This document shows, piece after piece, positions 43,758 to 52,677 of a stretch of 64,000 nt of DNA. Below the pieces are notes generated by a model that worked only from the letters and a program-made list of their open reading frames with translations, made no database searches and was not told the origin of the DNA. Every line of letters starts with the position of its first letter. Position 1 is the first letter of the stretch. Source of the DNA: an uncultured Haliea sp. (lineage in GTDB: Bacteria; Pseudomonadota; Gammaproteobacteria; Pseudomonadales; Halieaceae); NCBI GenBank assembly GCA_913062625.1, contig CAJXWP010000007.1, positions 20,389 to 84,388 on the forward strand. The letters are read 5' to 3'. The position numbers and the translations under genes are program-made.

Positions 43758-46700
43758 GTGGAAAACCCATCAGAGAAAGGCCTTATCGCCTGGATGGCCA
43801 ATAACTCAGTGGCTGCAAACCTCCTGATGTTGGTCGTTATGGTCGGTGGTTTAGCCTCCGTAGGCGGGATTACCAAGGAGGTATTCCCAACTTTTCCTTC
43901 TGATACCGTCACGATCACGGTTCCCTACCCCGGAAGTTCTCCGGAAGAGGTAGAAGAAGGTATTGTGCGCAAGATTGAGGAAGCGGTGCAGGATATCGTT
44001 GGAGTGGATGAGATCCGCTCTGTTTCTAGGGAAGGCTCTGGCGTAGTGACAGTGCAGCTTGAACCCGGAACATCTATGGGCAAAGCGCTAGGACAGATTA
44101 AGACCCGAGTGGACAGCATCGCCGCTTTTCCACTGGATGCCGAACAACCCATAGTGAATGAGGTACTCAGCAGGACTAGAGCGATGCGGCTGACACTTTA
44201 CGGCGCGCTCGATGAGCGCCAGTTAAAGGATCTGGCTGAACAGCTGCGCGATGAGGTACTAATGCTTCCCGGCATTACTCAAGTTACGATTACCGGTGCG
44301 CGCGACTATGAGATATCGATAGAAGTATCTGACCCTGAACTGCGCCGCTACGGTCTGTCTTTCAGTGACATAACACGCGCTGTGCAAGCGCGATCACGTG
44401 ATCTCCCTGGAGGAAAACTGCGCACAAAAACCGGTTCAATCACTCTTCGCTCTGTTGGGCAAGCCTACAGCGGTGATGATTTTGCAGCACTAACATTGAT
44501 TAGCCGAGCTGATGGTACTCGGGTGACGCTGGGGGATGTTGCAACGGTGCGTGATACCTTTGAAGAACAACCGGTGCTCAGCCGCCTCAACGGTAAACCT
44601 GCGCTTACGCTCGATGTGGACCGAGTAGGTGATCAGGACGTACTGGCAATAACCAAGGATTTACGCTCGTTTGTCGAACGCAAACAGGCACAGTTGCCTC
44701 AGGGCGTTGAGTTGACAGCTTGGTCTGACCAAAGCGTGATCCTTAATGGACGGATTCAGTTGATGCTAAAAAGTGCATTACAGGGCGCCGTATTAGTCAT
44801 GCTTACCCTCGCATTATTCTTAAACCTGTCGTTGGCATTTTGGGTGATTCTGGGTGTGCCTTTTTCCTTTCTCGGCGCGCTTTTAGTTATCAACTTGTTT
44901 GGTTTACCCGTTTCTATTAATGTCATTTCGGTATTTGGGTTTATCTTGGTGCTGGGCATGCTCGTGGATGACGGCATCGTTACCGCCGAAAGCGCCTATG
45001 CCCAGCTGGAAGAGGAGGACCAAGGGCTCGATAGCATTGTACGAGGCGTAAGAAAGGTGACAGTGGCAACCATTTTTGGCGCAATGACGACGATGCTGGC
45101 ATTTGCACCCTCCTGGTTCGTACAGGAAGGTTTTGCCATGCTTTTGTCGCATATCGTACCCGTGGTGGTGTTGAGTCTGCTGTTTTCGTTATTGGAGACA
45201 AAATTGATTCTGCCATCGCACTTGCGACATATCCGTATATCTGCAAAACCGACGGACTCTACCACTCTGCGCGCGAGATTTTCAGCGGTGCAGCAGGGCT
45301 GTGCCAAGGCACTACAACATTTCGCAGATACCCGTTATCGATCTGCATTAGGCCTCGCAGTGCATTATCGGTATACCACGTTAGCGCTGTTTGTAGGTGG
45401 TCTGGTGATTTGCTTGGCGCTGGTGCCGGCGGGAATTGTCAGGTTCGTGTTCTTCCCCAACATCCCCTCCGACTCGATCACTATAAACCTGAAAATGCCG
45501 CAGGGTACCCCCTGGCAGAAAACCCACGATTACACATTGCGTATCGAGCAGGCGGCGATGGCTATGAACACGCGCTATCAAAAACAGACCAACTCCGAAG
45601 AGGGTGTCATTCTCGAGTTGATGTCGCTGTCAACAGAGGACACGGAGTCAAAGCTAACAGTAGAATTGTTGCCAAGCACCGAGCGCACTATCACGTCTAT
45701 TGAGCTCGCGGGTTGGATCCGCGAAAGTCTGAGTCAACTCAGTGGCATACAGTCACTAACCTTTGATGCTAATGCGGGGCCTGCGGGGTCTGCCGTCAAT
45801 GTTGAACTGTCAGGGCAGGACCTCGATATGCTCCGTGGGGCAGCCAGCGAACTGAAAGCTGCTTTGCTCACGTATGAAGGCGTCTTTGACATCAGGGACA
45901 GTTTTGATGCGGGTGGGCCAGAGCTTGATATCCGCGTTACCCCCGAAGGGGATGCTCTTGGGCTAGGCCAGGTTGAACTTGCAAAGCAGGTGCGTCAGGC
46001 TTTTTTCGGCGCTGAAATTCAGCGTCTGCAACGCGGTCGCGATGAAGTCAGGGTGTACGTGCGCTTTCCTGACCAGGAGCGAACTAATCTGGAGTCTTTA
46101 CGGTCTATGTGGATCGATATCCCTGGGCGGGGGAAAGTGCCGTTTGAGGTGGTTGGTGAAGCCACAGAACGGGTTGGGGTCAGCGTTATCAATCGCTTCA
46201 ATCGACAGAGGGTGGTCAGCGTAGAAGCGAATATCGATAAATCTAGGGTTGAGCCGGCTCAGGTTAATCGGGCCATTACTGACGACTTATTGCCGGATAT
46301 TTTACTTCGTCACCCAGGCGTTTCGACGCGTTTAAGCGGTGAAGCAGAAGAACAGGCCGAGACCACCAATACCCTAGGCCTGGGCCTTGTCGCGGTGTTA
46401 CTGATGATTTATGCGGCGCTGGCGGTGCCATTGCGCAGTTACGCTTTGCCTCTCATCATCATGTCGGTTATACCCTTCGGTTTGGTAGGGGCCATACTGG
46501 GACATCTCATTTTTGGTAACAGCGTGAGCATGCTATCAGCCATCGGCATGATTGGATTGAGCGGCATTGTTGTCAATGACAGCTTGGTCATCGTGGACCA
46601 TATCAGCTCGCGCATCAACCAAGGCGGACAGCACTGGCGGGATGCAGTCATTGACGGCGGGGTCCGTCGATTCCGTCCCGTCGTGCTGACATCAGTGACA

Positions 46701-46913
46701 ACCTTCATGGGCTTGCTGCCTATCCAGTTAGAAGCCTCTCTGCAGGCACAATTTGTCAAACCAATGGCGATATCTATCGCCTTTGGCGTGTTATTTGCCA
46801 CTTTCATCACGCTGTTTCTGGTGCCGGTTCTCTATTTTGTGGGAAGAGATATCAGCAAACTTCTAGGTAACGCAGAGTCAGAACCGGAGACTGAGCAGAA
46901 AATCGCTGTTTAG
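43758..46913 (+). CDS. RND efflux transporter, HAE/AcrB-like inner-membrane pump
   Basis: 1051 residues from the GTG at 43758, with the RND pattern: first helix N-S-V-A-A-N-L-L-M-L-V-V-M-V-G-G-L, porter part with P-Y-P-G-S-S-P-E-E-V-E near 56-66, then G-M-L-V-D-D-G-I-V-T-A-E near 400-411, the proton-relay Asp pair of helix 4 in its usual place, the second half starting near residue 530, and G-I-V-V-N-D-S-L near 936-943. Substrates of such pumps range from drugs to bile-salt-like lipids and cannot be deduced. The C-terminus is short and charged. The pair forms one transcript with the adaptor. The typical third partner (TolC) is encoded elsewhere. Confidence 0.94.
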   Translation: MENPSEKGLIAWMANNSVAANLLMLVVMVGGLASVGGITKEVFPTFPSDTVTITVPYPGSSPEEVEEGIVRKIEEAVQDIVGVDEIRSVSREGSGVVTVQLEPGTSMGKALGQIKTRVDSIAAFPLDAEQPIVNEVLSRTRAMRLTLYGALDERQLKDLAEQLRDEVLMLPGITQVTITGARDYEISIEVSDPELRRYGLSFSDITRAVQARSRDLPGGKLRTKTGSITLRSVGQAYSGDDFAALTLISRADGTRVTLGDVATVRDTFEEQPVLSRLNGKPALTLDVDRVGDQDVLAITKDLRSFVERKQAQLPQGVELTAWSDQSVILNGRIQLMLKSALQGAVLVMLTLALFLNLSLAFWVILGVPFSFLGALLVINLFGLPVSINVISVFGFILVLGMLVDDGIVTAESAYAQLEEEDQGLDSIVRGVRKVTVATIFGAMTTMLAFAPSWFVQEGFAMLLSHIVPVVVLSLLFSLLETKLILPSHLRHIRISAKPTDSTTLRARFSAVQQGCAKALQHFADTRYRSALGLAVHYRYTTLALFVGGLVICLALVPAGIVRFVFFPNIPSDSITINLKMPQGTPWQKTHDYTLRIEQAAMAMNTRYQKQTNSEEGVILELMSLSTEDTESKLTVELLPSTERTITSIELAGWIRESLSQLSGIQSLTFDANAGPAGSAVNVELSGQDLDMLRGAASELKAALLTYEGVFDIRDSFDAGGPELDIRVTPEGDALGLGQVELAKQVRQAFFGAEIQRLQRGRDEVRVYVRFPDQERTNLESLRSMWIDIPGRGKVPFEVVGEATERVGVSVINRFNRQRVVSVEANIDKSRVEPAQVNRAITDDLLPDILLRHPGVSTRLSGEAEEQAETTNTLGLGLVAVLLMIYAALAVPLRSYALPLIIMSVIPFGLVGAILGHLIFGNSVSMLSAIGMIGLSGIVVNDSLVIVDHISSRINQGGQHWRDAVIDGGVRRFRPVVLTSVTTFMGLLPIQLEASLQAQFVKPMAISIAFGVLFATFITLFLVPVLYFVGRDISKLLGNAESEPETEQKIAV

Positions 46914-47015
46914 CGATGCTCGCTATTGTTGGGTGATGGCACTAACGTCTCATCGGTTGACGGCCCCGTGGCCGAAGGCCTGGCGCAATACAACGTGGCT
47001 TGCCGCTTTTGAGCG

Positions 47016-47462
47016 CTACTGGCTAAAGGCTTTTTCCGGCTGATAGCTCATCGCTCGGATATAGCCTTCAACCCACTGGTAACGATCAATGCGAATAGCA
47101 ATAATGATCGCGCCGGGATCCGCGATCAGCGGCATCAAGGTCGCATTGCGCTGAAGTAACACACTTGCAACTGATCGAGCGGTGTCACCCGTCAACTCAC
47201 GCGCTTTGCCAAAACCGCTCATGGCAAACCCTTCGGTATGGTCACTGTTATTCCCCGTGCGGTTATCCCAAAGGCAAGTGACATTAGGGCTGTCACGCAT
47301 ATTTTTGACCTTTTGAGTGTCCTGTTTTGATACTAGATAAATCTCACACAGATCAGAAGAAAACGCATAGGCCATTAAATGCAGAGCCGGCTGTTGACCT
47401 CTGACAGTCGCCAGCACACACTGCGCCTGCTGGGTCAGTAAAGACGCTACCGTGCTTTTCAT
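47016..47462 (-). CDS. Pyridoxamine-5-phosphate-oxidase-like flavin/heme split-barrel protein
   Basis: 148 residues: A-S-L-L-T-Q-Q-A-Q-C-V-L-A-T-V near 5-19 opens the split barrel; H-L-M-A-Y-A-F-S-S-D-L near 28-38; Y-L-V-S-K-Q-D-T-Q-K-V-K-N-M-R-D-S-P-N-V-T near 43-63; then G-F-G-K-A-R-E-L near 81-88. This is the common small PPOX-fold domain that binds FMN, F420 or heme. The substrate is not known. Its ATG overlaps the stop of the DCC-family gene by four bases (ATGA), which makes a two-gene operon likely. Confidence 0.85.
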   Translation of the reverse strand: MKSTVASLLTQQAQCVLATVRGQQPALHLMAYAFSSDLCEIYLVSKQDTQKVKNMRDSPNVTCLWDNRTGNNSDHTEGFAMSGFGKARELTGDTARSVASVLLQRNATLMPLIADPGAIIIAIRIDRYQWVEGYIRAMSYQPEKAFSQ

Positions 47463-47821
47463 GACGCCTGACCACCCCGTTTATCGCGGTAAAGTCGACG
47501 GTAACGCACTTGAGCCCAAACCGTGTAAATACAATCCGAGACACTTCGTATCACAGGCCAACGTAGCCAACGATACAAAACGCCAAAACGGGTGTGCTGC
47601 CAAGCCGCCACACTCGCATCCAGACCTATCAGCAGCCGACCATCAGCACGCTTGAGGTGAAGGCGAGTTAACAAAGCCTGTTTAGCCGGCAAACCCGGGG
47701 CGTTGGTCAGAGTATGAATGTCCACTAATTGTAATTGAGGGTCGGCATGGACCTCCAGCTTCCGCATCTCAAACGAGCATAAGGGGCAGAGGCCGTCATA
47801 ATAAAGAACATCTTTGGACAT
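47459..47821 (-). CDS. DCC-family thiol-disulfide-like protein (DUF393)
   Basis: 120 residues starting V-L-Y-Y-D-G-L-C-P-L-C-S-F-E near 5-18, the D-x-x-C-x-x-C signature (D-G-L-C-P-L-C) that names the DCC family. The rest (L-Q-L-V-D-I-H-T; G-L-D-A-S-V-A-A-W; Y-R-W-L-R-W-P-V-I-R) follows the family in order. DCC proteins look like short thioredoxin-fold redox proteins whose role is not settled. It is the first gene of the pair with the PPOX-fold protein. Confidence 0.85.
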   Translation of the reverse strand: MSKDVLYYDGLCPLCSFEMRKLEVHADPQLQLVDIHTLTNAPGLPAKQALLTRLHLKRADGRLLIGLDASVAAWQHTRFGVLYRWLRWPVIRSVSDCIYTVWAQVRYRRLYRDKRGGQAS

Positions 47822-48045
47822 ACCATACGCCTTAACATTATATTAGTATTTGATTTCACTTTACGTTGCCTAACGCGCAACGGATTGATAAACAGGTCAT
47901 CTTTTCTCTAAGGCGACAGGACAGCGTGCTCATACGAGCTCAAGCTAATAAGCCCTTTTTGCCGGTGAATCTATCTGCAGTGGAAAACCAATCGTCTCTC
48001 AGGTACGTATTTATATTTATACTTTAAGCTTGGCTAAGCGCAGTA

Positions 48046-48435
48046 ATGACTGACTCCTTTGATTCTCAATCTGGCGCCAAACTAAAGCCCACCAATTCTT
48101 ACAGCGCCGTTGGAAATATTAGTCCGGCGCAGCGGGTATCACGAGCGGCACAGCTGCGCATCTGCCCGCTTTGCCGGCGTAACGTTGATCTGACTTTCCA
48201 CCATTTAATCCCTAAAAAAATGCACCGCCGCCGATACTTCCGCAAAACCTACACACGCAAACAGATGGCCGAGGGCATTTATCTCTGTCGGCTCTGCCAT
48301 ACTGGCGTTCACGACCTGTTTGATGAAATGAGCCTCGCCAAGCAACTCAACACGCCTGCCTTGTTACAGGCAAACGCACTACTGGCTAAGCACTGTGAAT
48401 GGGTGTCACGCCAACGCACCGGATTAAAACGCTAG
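48046..48435 (+). CDS. HNH-endonuclease-like protein
   Basis: 129 residues. I-C-P-L-C-R-R-N-V-D-L-T-F-H-H-L-I-P-K-K near 39-58 and Y-L-C-R-L-C-H-T-G-V-H-D near 81-92 give the HNH pattern: C-x-x-C, H-H and C-x-x-C-H-x-x-x-H, i.e. a metal site plus a structural zinc. Such small HNH proteins are present in many Gammaproteobacteria, with unknown targets. Only three bases separate its stop from the start of the Cho-like nuclease, so the two are very probably co-expressed. Confidence 0.82.
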   Translation: MTDSFDSQSGAKLKPTNSYSAVGNISPAQRVSRAAQLRICPLCRRNVDLTFHHLIPKKMHRRRYFRKTYTRKQMAEGIYLCRLCHTGVHDLFDEMSLAKQLNTPALLQANALLAKHCEWVSRQRTGLKR

Positions 48436-48438
48436 ACT

Positions 48439-49290
48439 ATGCCTGTCCCCGGTCATATTGATCGCAACGTTATCGAGCAACTGCCCGAAGGCACCGGCGT
48501 TTATTATTTTATCGACAAAAGTGACACCATCCTCTATATCGGTAAAAGCATTCATATCAAGCGACGGGTATTAGAGCATTTTTATGCCAGCAACCGGGAC
48601 AGCAAGGAGACGAAGCTAGCCCTAGCTACCCATGACATACGCTTCACCACCACCACCGGCGAACTCAGCGCACTATTATTAGAAAGTCGCGAGATCAAAC
48701 AGCATAATCCACTGTTCAATCGTCGTCTGCATCGATATCGGAGACTCTATAGCTGGCAGCTCAATGCAGAGTCTGGTCGACTGTCGCCTAGGCTCGTTGA
48801 GGCGCAATGGCCACCGACGTCTGACACGCCACTCTATGGACTCTACCGAAGTCACTCCCAGGCCAACAAAGTGTTAAACGATCTGGCTGACAAGGGCCAG
48901 CTGTGCAGAAAAATACTGGGGCTAGAACAATCATCTCGGGGGTGTTTCAACCTGCAGCTCAAGCGCTGCAGAGGCGCCTGTGTTGGCAATGAGTCACTGA
49001 CCGCTCACAACCGACGACTGCGCCACGCAATGTCCACGCATGATGCATTAACCTGGCCCTTCCCCAACGCCATTGCGATCCGAGAGGCGCCAACAGCGAC
49101 ACTGGCAATATTTGATCGCTACTACTTCTTAGGTCAAGCGATTGATATGACAGCGGCCGAGGCGTTACTCGCACAACCTGATCCTCAGCTGCTGGATCTG
49201 GACAGTTACCGCATTCTGTTGCGGTTTTTGCAAAACAAGGATTGGAGGGAAAAGATCATTTTAATGCCTGCAAAGGTCCTGTCGCGGTAG
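48439..49290 (+). CDS. cho: UvrC-like GIY-YIG excinuclease Cho
   Basis: 283 residues. The GIY-YIG nuclease domain is at the start: G-T-G-V-Y-Y-F near 18-24, I-L-Y-I-G-K-S near 31-37, I-K-R-R-V-L-E-H-F near 40-48, and L-L-L-E-S-R-E-I-K-Q-H-N-P-L-F-N near 80-95, the Tyr/Gly, Arg and Glu catalytic set. A Cys-rich C-R-G-A-C-V-G segment near 178-184 comes next, as in UvrC and Cho. It lacks the C-terminal RNase-H-like and HhH parts of UvrC, which fits Cho (about 290 residues), the SOS-induced enzyme that makes only the 3' cut during nucleotide excision repair. No LexA box was seen upstream. It follows the HNH gene directly. Confidence 0.9.
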   Translation: MPVPGHIDRNVIEQLPEGTGVYYFIDKSDTILYIGKSIHIKRRVLEHFYASNRDSKETKLALATHDIRFTTTTGELSALLLESREIKQHNPLFNRRLHRYRRLYSWQLNAESGRLSPRLVEAQWPPTSDTPLYGLYRSHSQANKVLNDLADKGQLCRKILGLEQSSRGCFNLQLKRCRGACVGNESLTAHNRRLRHAMSTHDALTWPFPNAIAIREAPTATLAIFDRYYFLGQAIDMTAAEALLAQPDPQLLDLDSYRILLRFLQNKDWREKIILMPAKVLSR

Positions 49291-49450
49291 CTCCGCTAGA
49301 CCCATGGGATCGAGTCTGATGGACTTAAGAAGAGGCCCTTCGCCATTATGAAACGCGCGCATCCTCAGATCGCTGTCACACTGAGAGCCAATCCGATGCG
49401 CCCTAAAATTGACCGCATTTAATAGGGCAGCCGGTGCAGACCCGAACTGA

Positions 49451-50389
49451 CTAGCCTTCTTTAAGCGCATGCAGCAGGGCAGCAGCGACATCATCGGCCT
49501 GACCGAAAGTCATATTGTGGTTGGCGCCGTTCAGCTGAGTGAGTTTCATCTGAGGGACGTCTTCAAGCATACGGGCAGCGCCCTCAAAGGGAACGACTGC
49601 ATCTGCGGTTCCCCAGATTGCCCACACGGCAATGTCAGTGCCACCCACGATGCGATAGCGATCCGATAAGTCAGCCATTGGAAAATATCGAAGTGTGGAG
49701 AGCAGAGAATCGGTGTAGCCTGCAAAGGCTGCCTGCTGGTCAAATTTGTCCAACATATGTTTGGATGCTCTTCCTGCATTGATTTCAGCCTCAATACCCT
49801 CACGGGCGTAACGATTACCAAAAACAGTAAATAGCCACTCACCTACGACGGGTATCGCCAGCGGTGACGCCTCAGGTGCGTCGCGCATATATCCCGCCGG
49901 AGCGATGAGTACTAGCTGCTTTATTTGCTCAGGGTGTGAGGCAGCATAGTCGACTACGTTGGCACCACCCATCGAGTAGCCCACCAGCGTCAAAGGCGTG
50001 TTGAGGTCCAATCCTTCAATCAAACCTGCGAGTTCGCTGTTGTACAAAGCCGAATCGTAGGGGCCTTCCGGTCGATCAGAGAAGCCCCTACCTAAATGAT
50101 CAAAGCTGATAACCTGATAACCCGCTGCCAGGACGGCGGGTGTTACCTGTTCCCACACAAACTTAGGCGTGCCAAATCCATGGACGAAGATGACAGTAGG
50201 TGCATCGACGGGCCCCTCGCGGATATAAGACAGGATGCCGTGCTTCGTTTGAAGATAATTACCGCCCGCTGCGTCTCGCGCTGCCTGATCTAGGTCTCGC
50301 AGCTCTGCGCGCGCCACAGCAAAGGCCACTGCTGCCAGTACTAACAATAGCACCAGTGCTCGGGTGAAAAACTGAATCAGAAGTCGCAT
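49451..50389 (-). CDS. Membrane-anchored alpha/beta hydrolase
   Basis: 312 residues, N-terminal membrane helix (A-L-V-L-L-L-V-L-A-A-V-A-F-A-V). Then V-I-F-V-H-G-F-G near 66-73 (oxyanion), F-D-H-L-G-R-G-F-S-D-R-P near 95-106, nucleophile elbow V-G-Y-S-M-G-G-A near 137-144, W-G-T-A-D-A-V-V-P-F near 258-267 with the acid Asp, and N-G-A-N-H-N-M near 288-294 with the catalytic His. The R-G-x-S-D-R-P segment is typical of the C-C hydrolase, haloperoxidase or lactonase subgroup. The substrate is unknown. Leftward and alone. Confidence 0.88.
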   Translation of the reverse strand: MRLLIQFFTRALVLLLVLAAVAFAVARAELRDLDQAARDAAGGNYLQTKHGILSYIREGPVDAPTVIFVHGFGTPKFVWEQVTPAVLAAGYQVISFDHLGRGFSDRPEGPYDSALYNSELAGLIEGLDLNTPLTLVGYSMGGANVVDYAASHPEQIKQLVLIAPAGYMRDAPEASPLAIPVVGEWLFTVFGNRYAREGIEAEINAGRASKHMLDKFDQQAAFAGYTDSLLSTLRYFPMADLSDRYRIVGGTDIAVWAIWGTADAVVPFEGAARMLEDVPQMKLTQLNGANHNMTFGQADDVAAALLHALKEG

Positions 50390-50566
50390 CGCCGGGTTCT
50401 TTTAAACTGCGTCTTTTCAGCGTAGCACGACTCTACCGATTTCAGAAGCGGACCCCGACCTTTCTAGGCTAACCGCCCACCGAACGCCGTACATCATCAA
50501 TACGGCAAACGCCGGTTTTTTTACCTTGTCGTAACCTGCAAACAGGGCCAGATATTGTTGCGTCGG

Positions 50567-51076
50567 TTACACGAGATCCGGTAGGGCCTCGTCTTCTGGC
50601 ACGAATTTTAACGCCAGCCCATTGTTGCAATAACGCTTTCCAGTCGGCCGCGGACCATCGTCAAAAATGTGTCCCTGATGACCTCCACAGCGGGCGCAGT
50701 GATATTCCGTGCGCGGCAATATCAGCTTGAAGTCCTTTGTGGTGCCAATGTTGTCGGCGTGCAACGGTTGCCAGAAACTGGGCCAACCCGTGCCACTGTC
50801 GTACTTATTGACAGACGAGAACAGCGGAAGATTGCAGCCAGCACACGTATAAGTGCCAGCGTTTTCCTCTTTGTTGAGTGCGCTAGAACCAGAGGGCTCC
50901 GTTGCATCATTGCGCAGCACCTGAAAACGATCATACGGCAATAACTTGCGCCACTCGGCTTCAGACAACTGTAATGGAAATTTTTTCTTGCTGGCGCCGG
51001 CGCTGCACGCAGTCAGGGGTAGTGTCGCGCCCACACCAAAGAAACCAAGCGCGTTACAAAAAAATCTTCTATTCAC
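50567..51076 (-). CDS. msrB: Peptide methionine (R)-S-oxide reductase, exported form
   Basis: I use the GTG at 51076, which follows GGGAGATT, giving 169 residues; the longer frame starts in unlike sequence. N-terminus M-N-R-R-F-F-C-N-A-L is a twin-arginine-like signal, and L-T-A-C near 21-24 is a lipobox, so it is probably a Tat- or Sec-exported lipoprotein. MsrB parts: T-C-A-G-C near 77-81 and H-C-A-R-C-G-G-H near 126-133 (structural zinc Cys), S-G-T-G-W-P-S-F near 94-101, and R-Y-C-N-N near 148-152 with catalytic Cys150. It reduces oxidised methionine in envelope proteins. MsrB is usually cytosolic, so an exported stand-alone version is less common. Confidence 0.92.
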   Translation of the reverse strand: MNRRFFCNALGFFGVGATLPLTACSAGASKKKFPLQLSEAEWRKLLPYDRFQVLRNDATEPSGSSALNKEENAGTYTCAGCNLPLFSSVNKYDSGTGWPSFWQPLHADNIGTTKDFKLILPRTEYHCARCGGHQGHIFDDGPRPTGKRYCNNGLALKFVPEDEALPDLV

Positions 51077-51515
51077 AATCAATCTCCCGTATGAAAATGT
51101 GCGACCCAGTGTACAGTTAGTTAAGATCAAGCGCCTTAAAGTTCAAACTAAAATGACCCACTAGAGTCAAACTAAGAAAGCGTGGCATCCTAGAGCCACT
51201 GGCCATCCGCGCTATTTTCCTTTCAATCACTTACACTATTCGATTGGCGGTTTTAACAGCAGTGCCGCAAAAGGCGGACTGCCAAACTGGCTGGATTTTC
51301 ATTTTATCTCTAGTTTTTGTACTGCTATTTCTAGTTGCCCAATAGGAAGCTGGTCTCTCCCCGTAACGATTTTGTTATCCGTTGTGATCGACATTTTTGG
51401 CGCTACAGTCGGGTGAAGACATGTTAGAGGATATCGACGGACAACGGGATTAACCGCTCTGTGTAGTCAACTTGTCGATACCATTTTAGTTATAATAAGG
51501 TTCGATTCTTGAGAT
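51077..51515. other. Divergent intergenic region
   Basis: About 440 bases between msrB (leftward) and the SDR (rightward). The only pattern noticed is TCAAACTAA twice, at 51143-51151 and 51167-51175, 24 bases apart, close to the msrB start. No gene is seen. Confidence 0.45.
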
Positions 51516-52433
51516 ATGGTAGAGATGATGCGTAGATTTACAGAGAAGAATATACCGGATCAAAGTGGCAGTACCATCGTTATCACGGGAGCGAATACGG
51601 GGTTGGGGTATGAGGCCGCAAGGGCATTGTCGGCCCGAGGCGCCCGAGTGCTCATTGCCTGTCGATCACAGAAAAAAGCAGAAGACGCCATCGCTAAAAT
51701 AGAAGCACAAAACGGCACGGTCGATATCAGCTATGTACCGCTGGATCTTGGAGACCTCTCCTCAGTGAAACAATGTGCTAGGCAGTTACAGACTGAAGAC
51801 AGAATCGACGTGCTCATCAATAATGCCGGCATCATGGTGCCGCCCTATGAGCTAACAAAGGATGGGTTTGAGTCTCAGTTCGGCGTCAATCATCTGGGGC
51901 CTTTTGCTCTGACGGGCCTGCTGTTGGAGAAACTGGCAAAGACCCCCTCTTCCCGCGTAGTTAACACCAGCAGTCTCGCCCACAACACCGGCAGAATACG
52001 TTTCAAAGACATCAGTGCCGAGCAGCATTACAGTGCCTCCGCGCGGTACAGCATGAGCAAGCTGGCCAACCTGCTGTTCTCGTATGAGCTGCAGCGCCGT
52101 CTTGAGGCCGCGAACCTTCCCGTTGTGTCTGTCGCGTGCCATCCCGGTATTGCAAGCACAGAGTTGAGCAGACACATGCCGCGTGTGTTAAGCAAAGCCA
52201 CTGAACTGCTGCAACCGCTGCTCAATACCGCTGCCGCTGGAGCATGGCCGACGCTTTGCGCTGCGACTTCTGCTGAAGTCGTGGGGGGCGCCTATTATGG
52301 CCCAGCCCATCGCTTCGAGACGGCCGGCCCTGCCAAAAGAGTGCGCTCTAACCGCGCCAGTCGCGACGCAGCTGTGGCCGCCCGCCTATGGAAGCTGTCC
52401 GTCGATATGACAGGCGTGAACCCTAGTATCTAG
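51516..52433 (+). CDS. Short-chain dehydrogenase/reductase, retinol-dehydrogenase-like
   Basis: 305 residues; a start at the second Met (51525-51530 region) is as good. T-G-A-N-T-G-L-G-Y-E near 24-33 is the nucleotide site; A-C-R-S near 48-51 picks NADP(H) over NADH, because of the Arg; D-L-G-D-L-S-S-V near 76-83; N-N-A-G-I-M near 107-112; catalytic S-S near 150 and Y-S-M-S-K near 171-175; then C-H-P-G near 206. This RDH/WW-domain oxidoreductase-like branch is long for an SDR and reduces lipid aldehydes or ketones in animals; the bacterial substrate is unknown. It stands alone. Confidence 0.9.
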   Translation: MVEMMRRFTEKNIPDQSGSTIVITGANTGLGYEAARALSARGARVLIACRSQKKAEDAIAKIEAQNGTVDISYVPLDLGDLSSVKQCARQLQTEDRIDVLINNAGIMVPPYELTKDGFESQFGVNHLGPFALTGLLLEKLAKTPSSRVVNTSSLAHNTGRIRFKDISAEQHYSASARYSMSKLANLLFSYELQRRLEAANLPVVSVACHPGIASTELSRHMPRVLSKATELLQPLLNTAAAGAWPTLCAATSAEVVGGAYYGPAHRFETAGPAKRVRSNRASRDAAVAARLWKLSVDMTGVNPSI

Positions 52434-52635
52434 TTATCTTCCAAGACAGCGGAGCTTCCGTGCGGCGCCGACAGGCTCTACTAATGAGACCACAGGAGCC
52501 TGCCATTTCACCTGAAACTACTACCCTGCCCTACTCAACGCGGTGGAAATGGCTGTCCCGCTACACACCCCCAGTCAATTTTTAACGCAAACTAACAACC
52601 CGTCTTTATGGGTCTCCAAGGTGTTGTGTTATGTT

Positions 52636-52665
52636 GTGCTGTGCTGTGCTGTGCTGTGCTGTGCT
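52636..52665 (+). repeat. GTGCT pentanucleotide repeat, six copies
   Basis: Six tandem GTGCT units run from 52636 to 52665, preceded by a degenerate GTTGTGTTATGTT stretch that looks like the same repeat with changes. It lies just past the stop of the dienelactone hydrolase gene (leftward) and after the SDR stop (rightward), in a convergent gap, so it does not change any reading frame. Confidence 0.85.
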
Positions 52666-52677
52666 ACGTTAAAAAAT

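Noticed and set aside
50503..50522. CGGC-AAAC-GCCG stem followed by seven T on the plus strand, as a terminator
   Set aside because: No plus-strand gene ends nearby, both flanking genes are leftward, and the 4-bp stem is too short.
51143..51175. Twofold TCAAACTAA near the msrB start as a CRISPR-like or operator array
   Set aside because: Two 9-base copies only, with no spacers or palindrome; chance in AT-rich sequence is sufficient.
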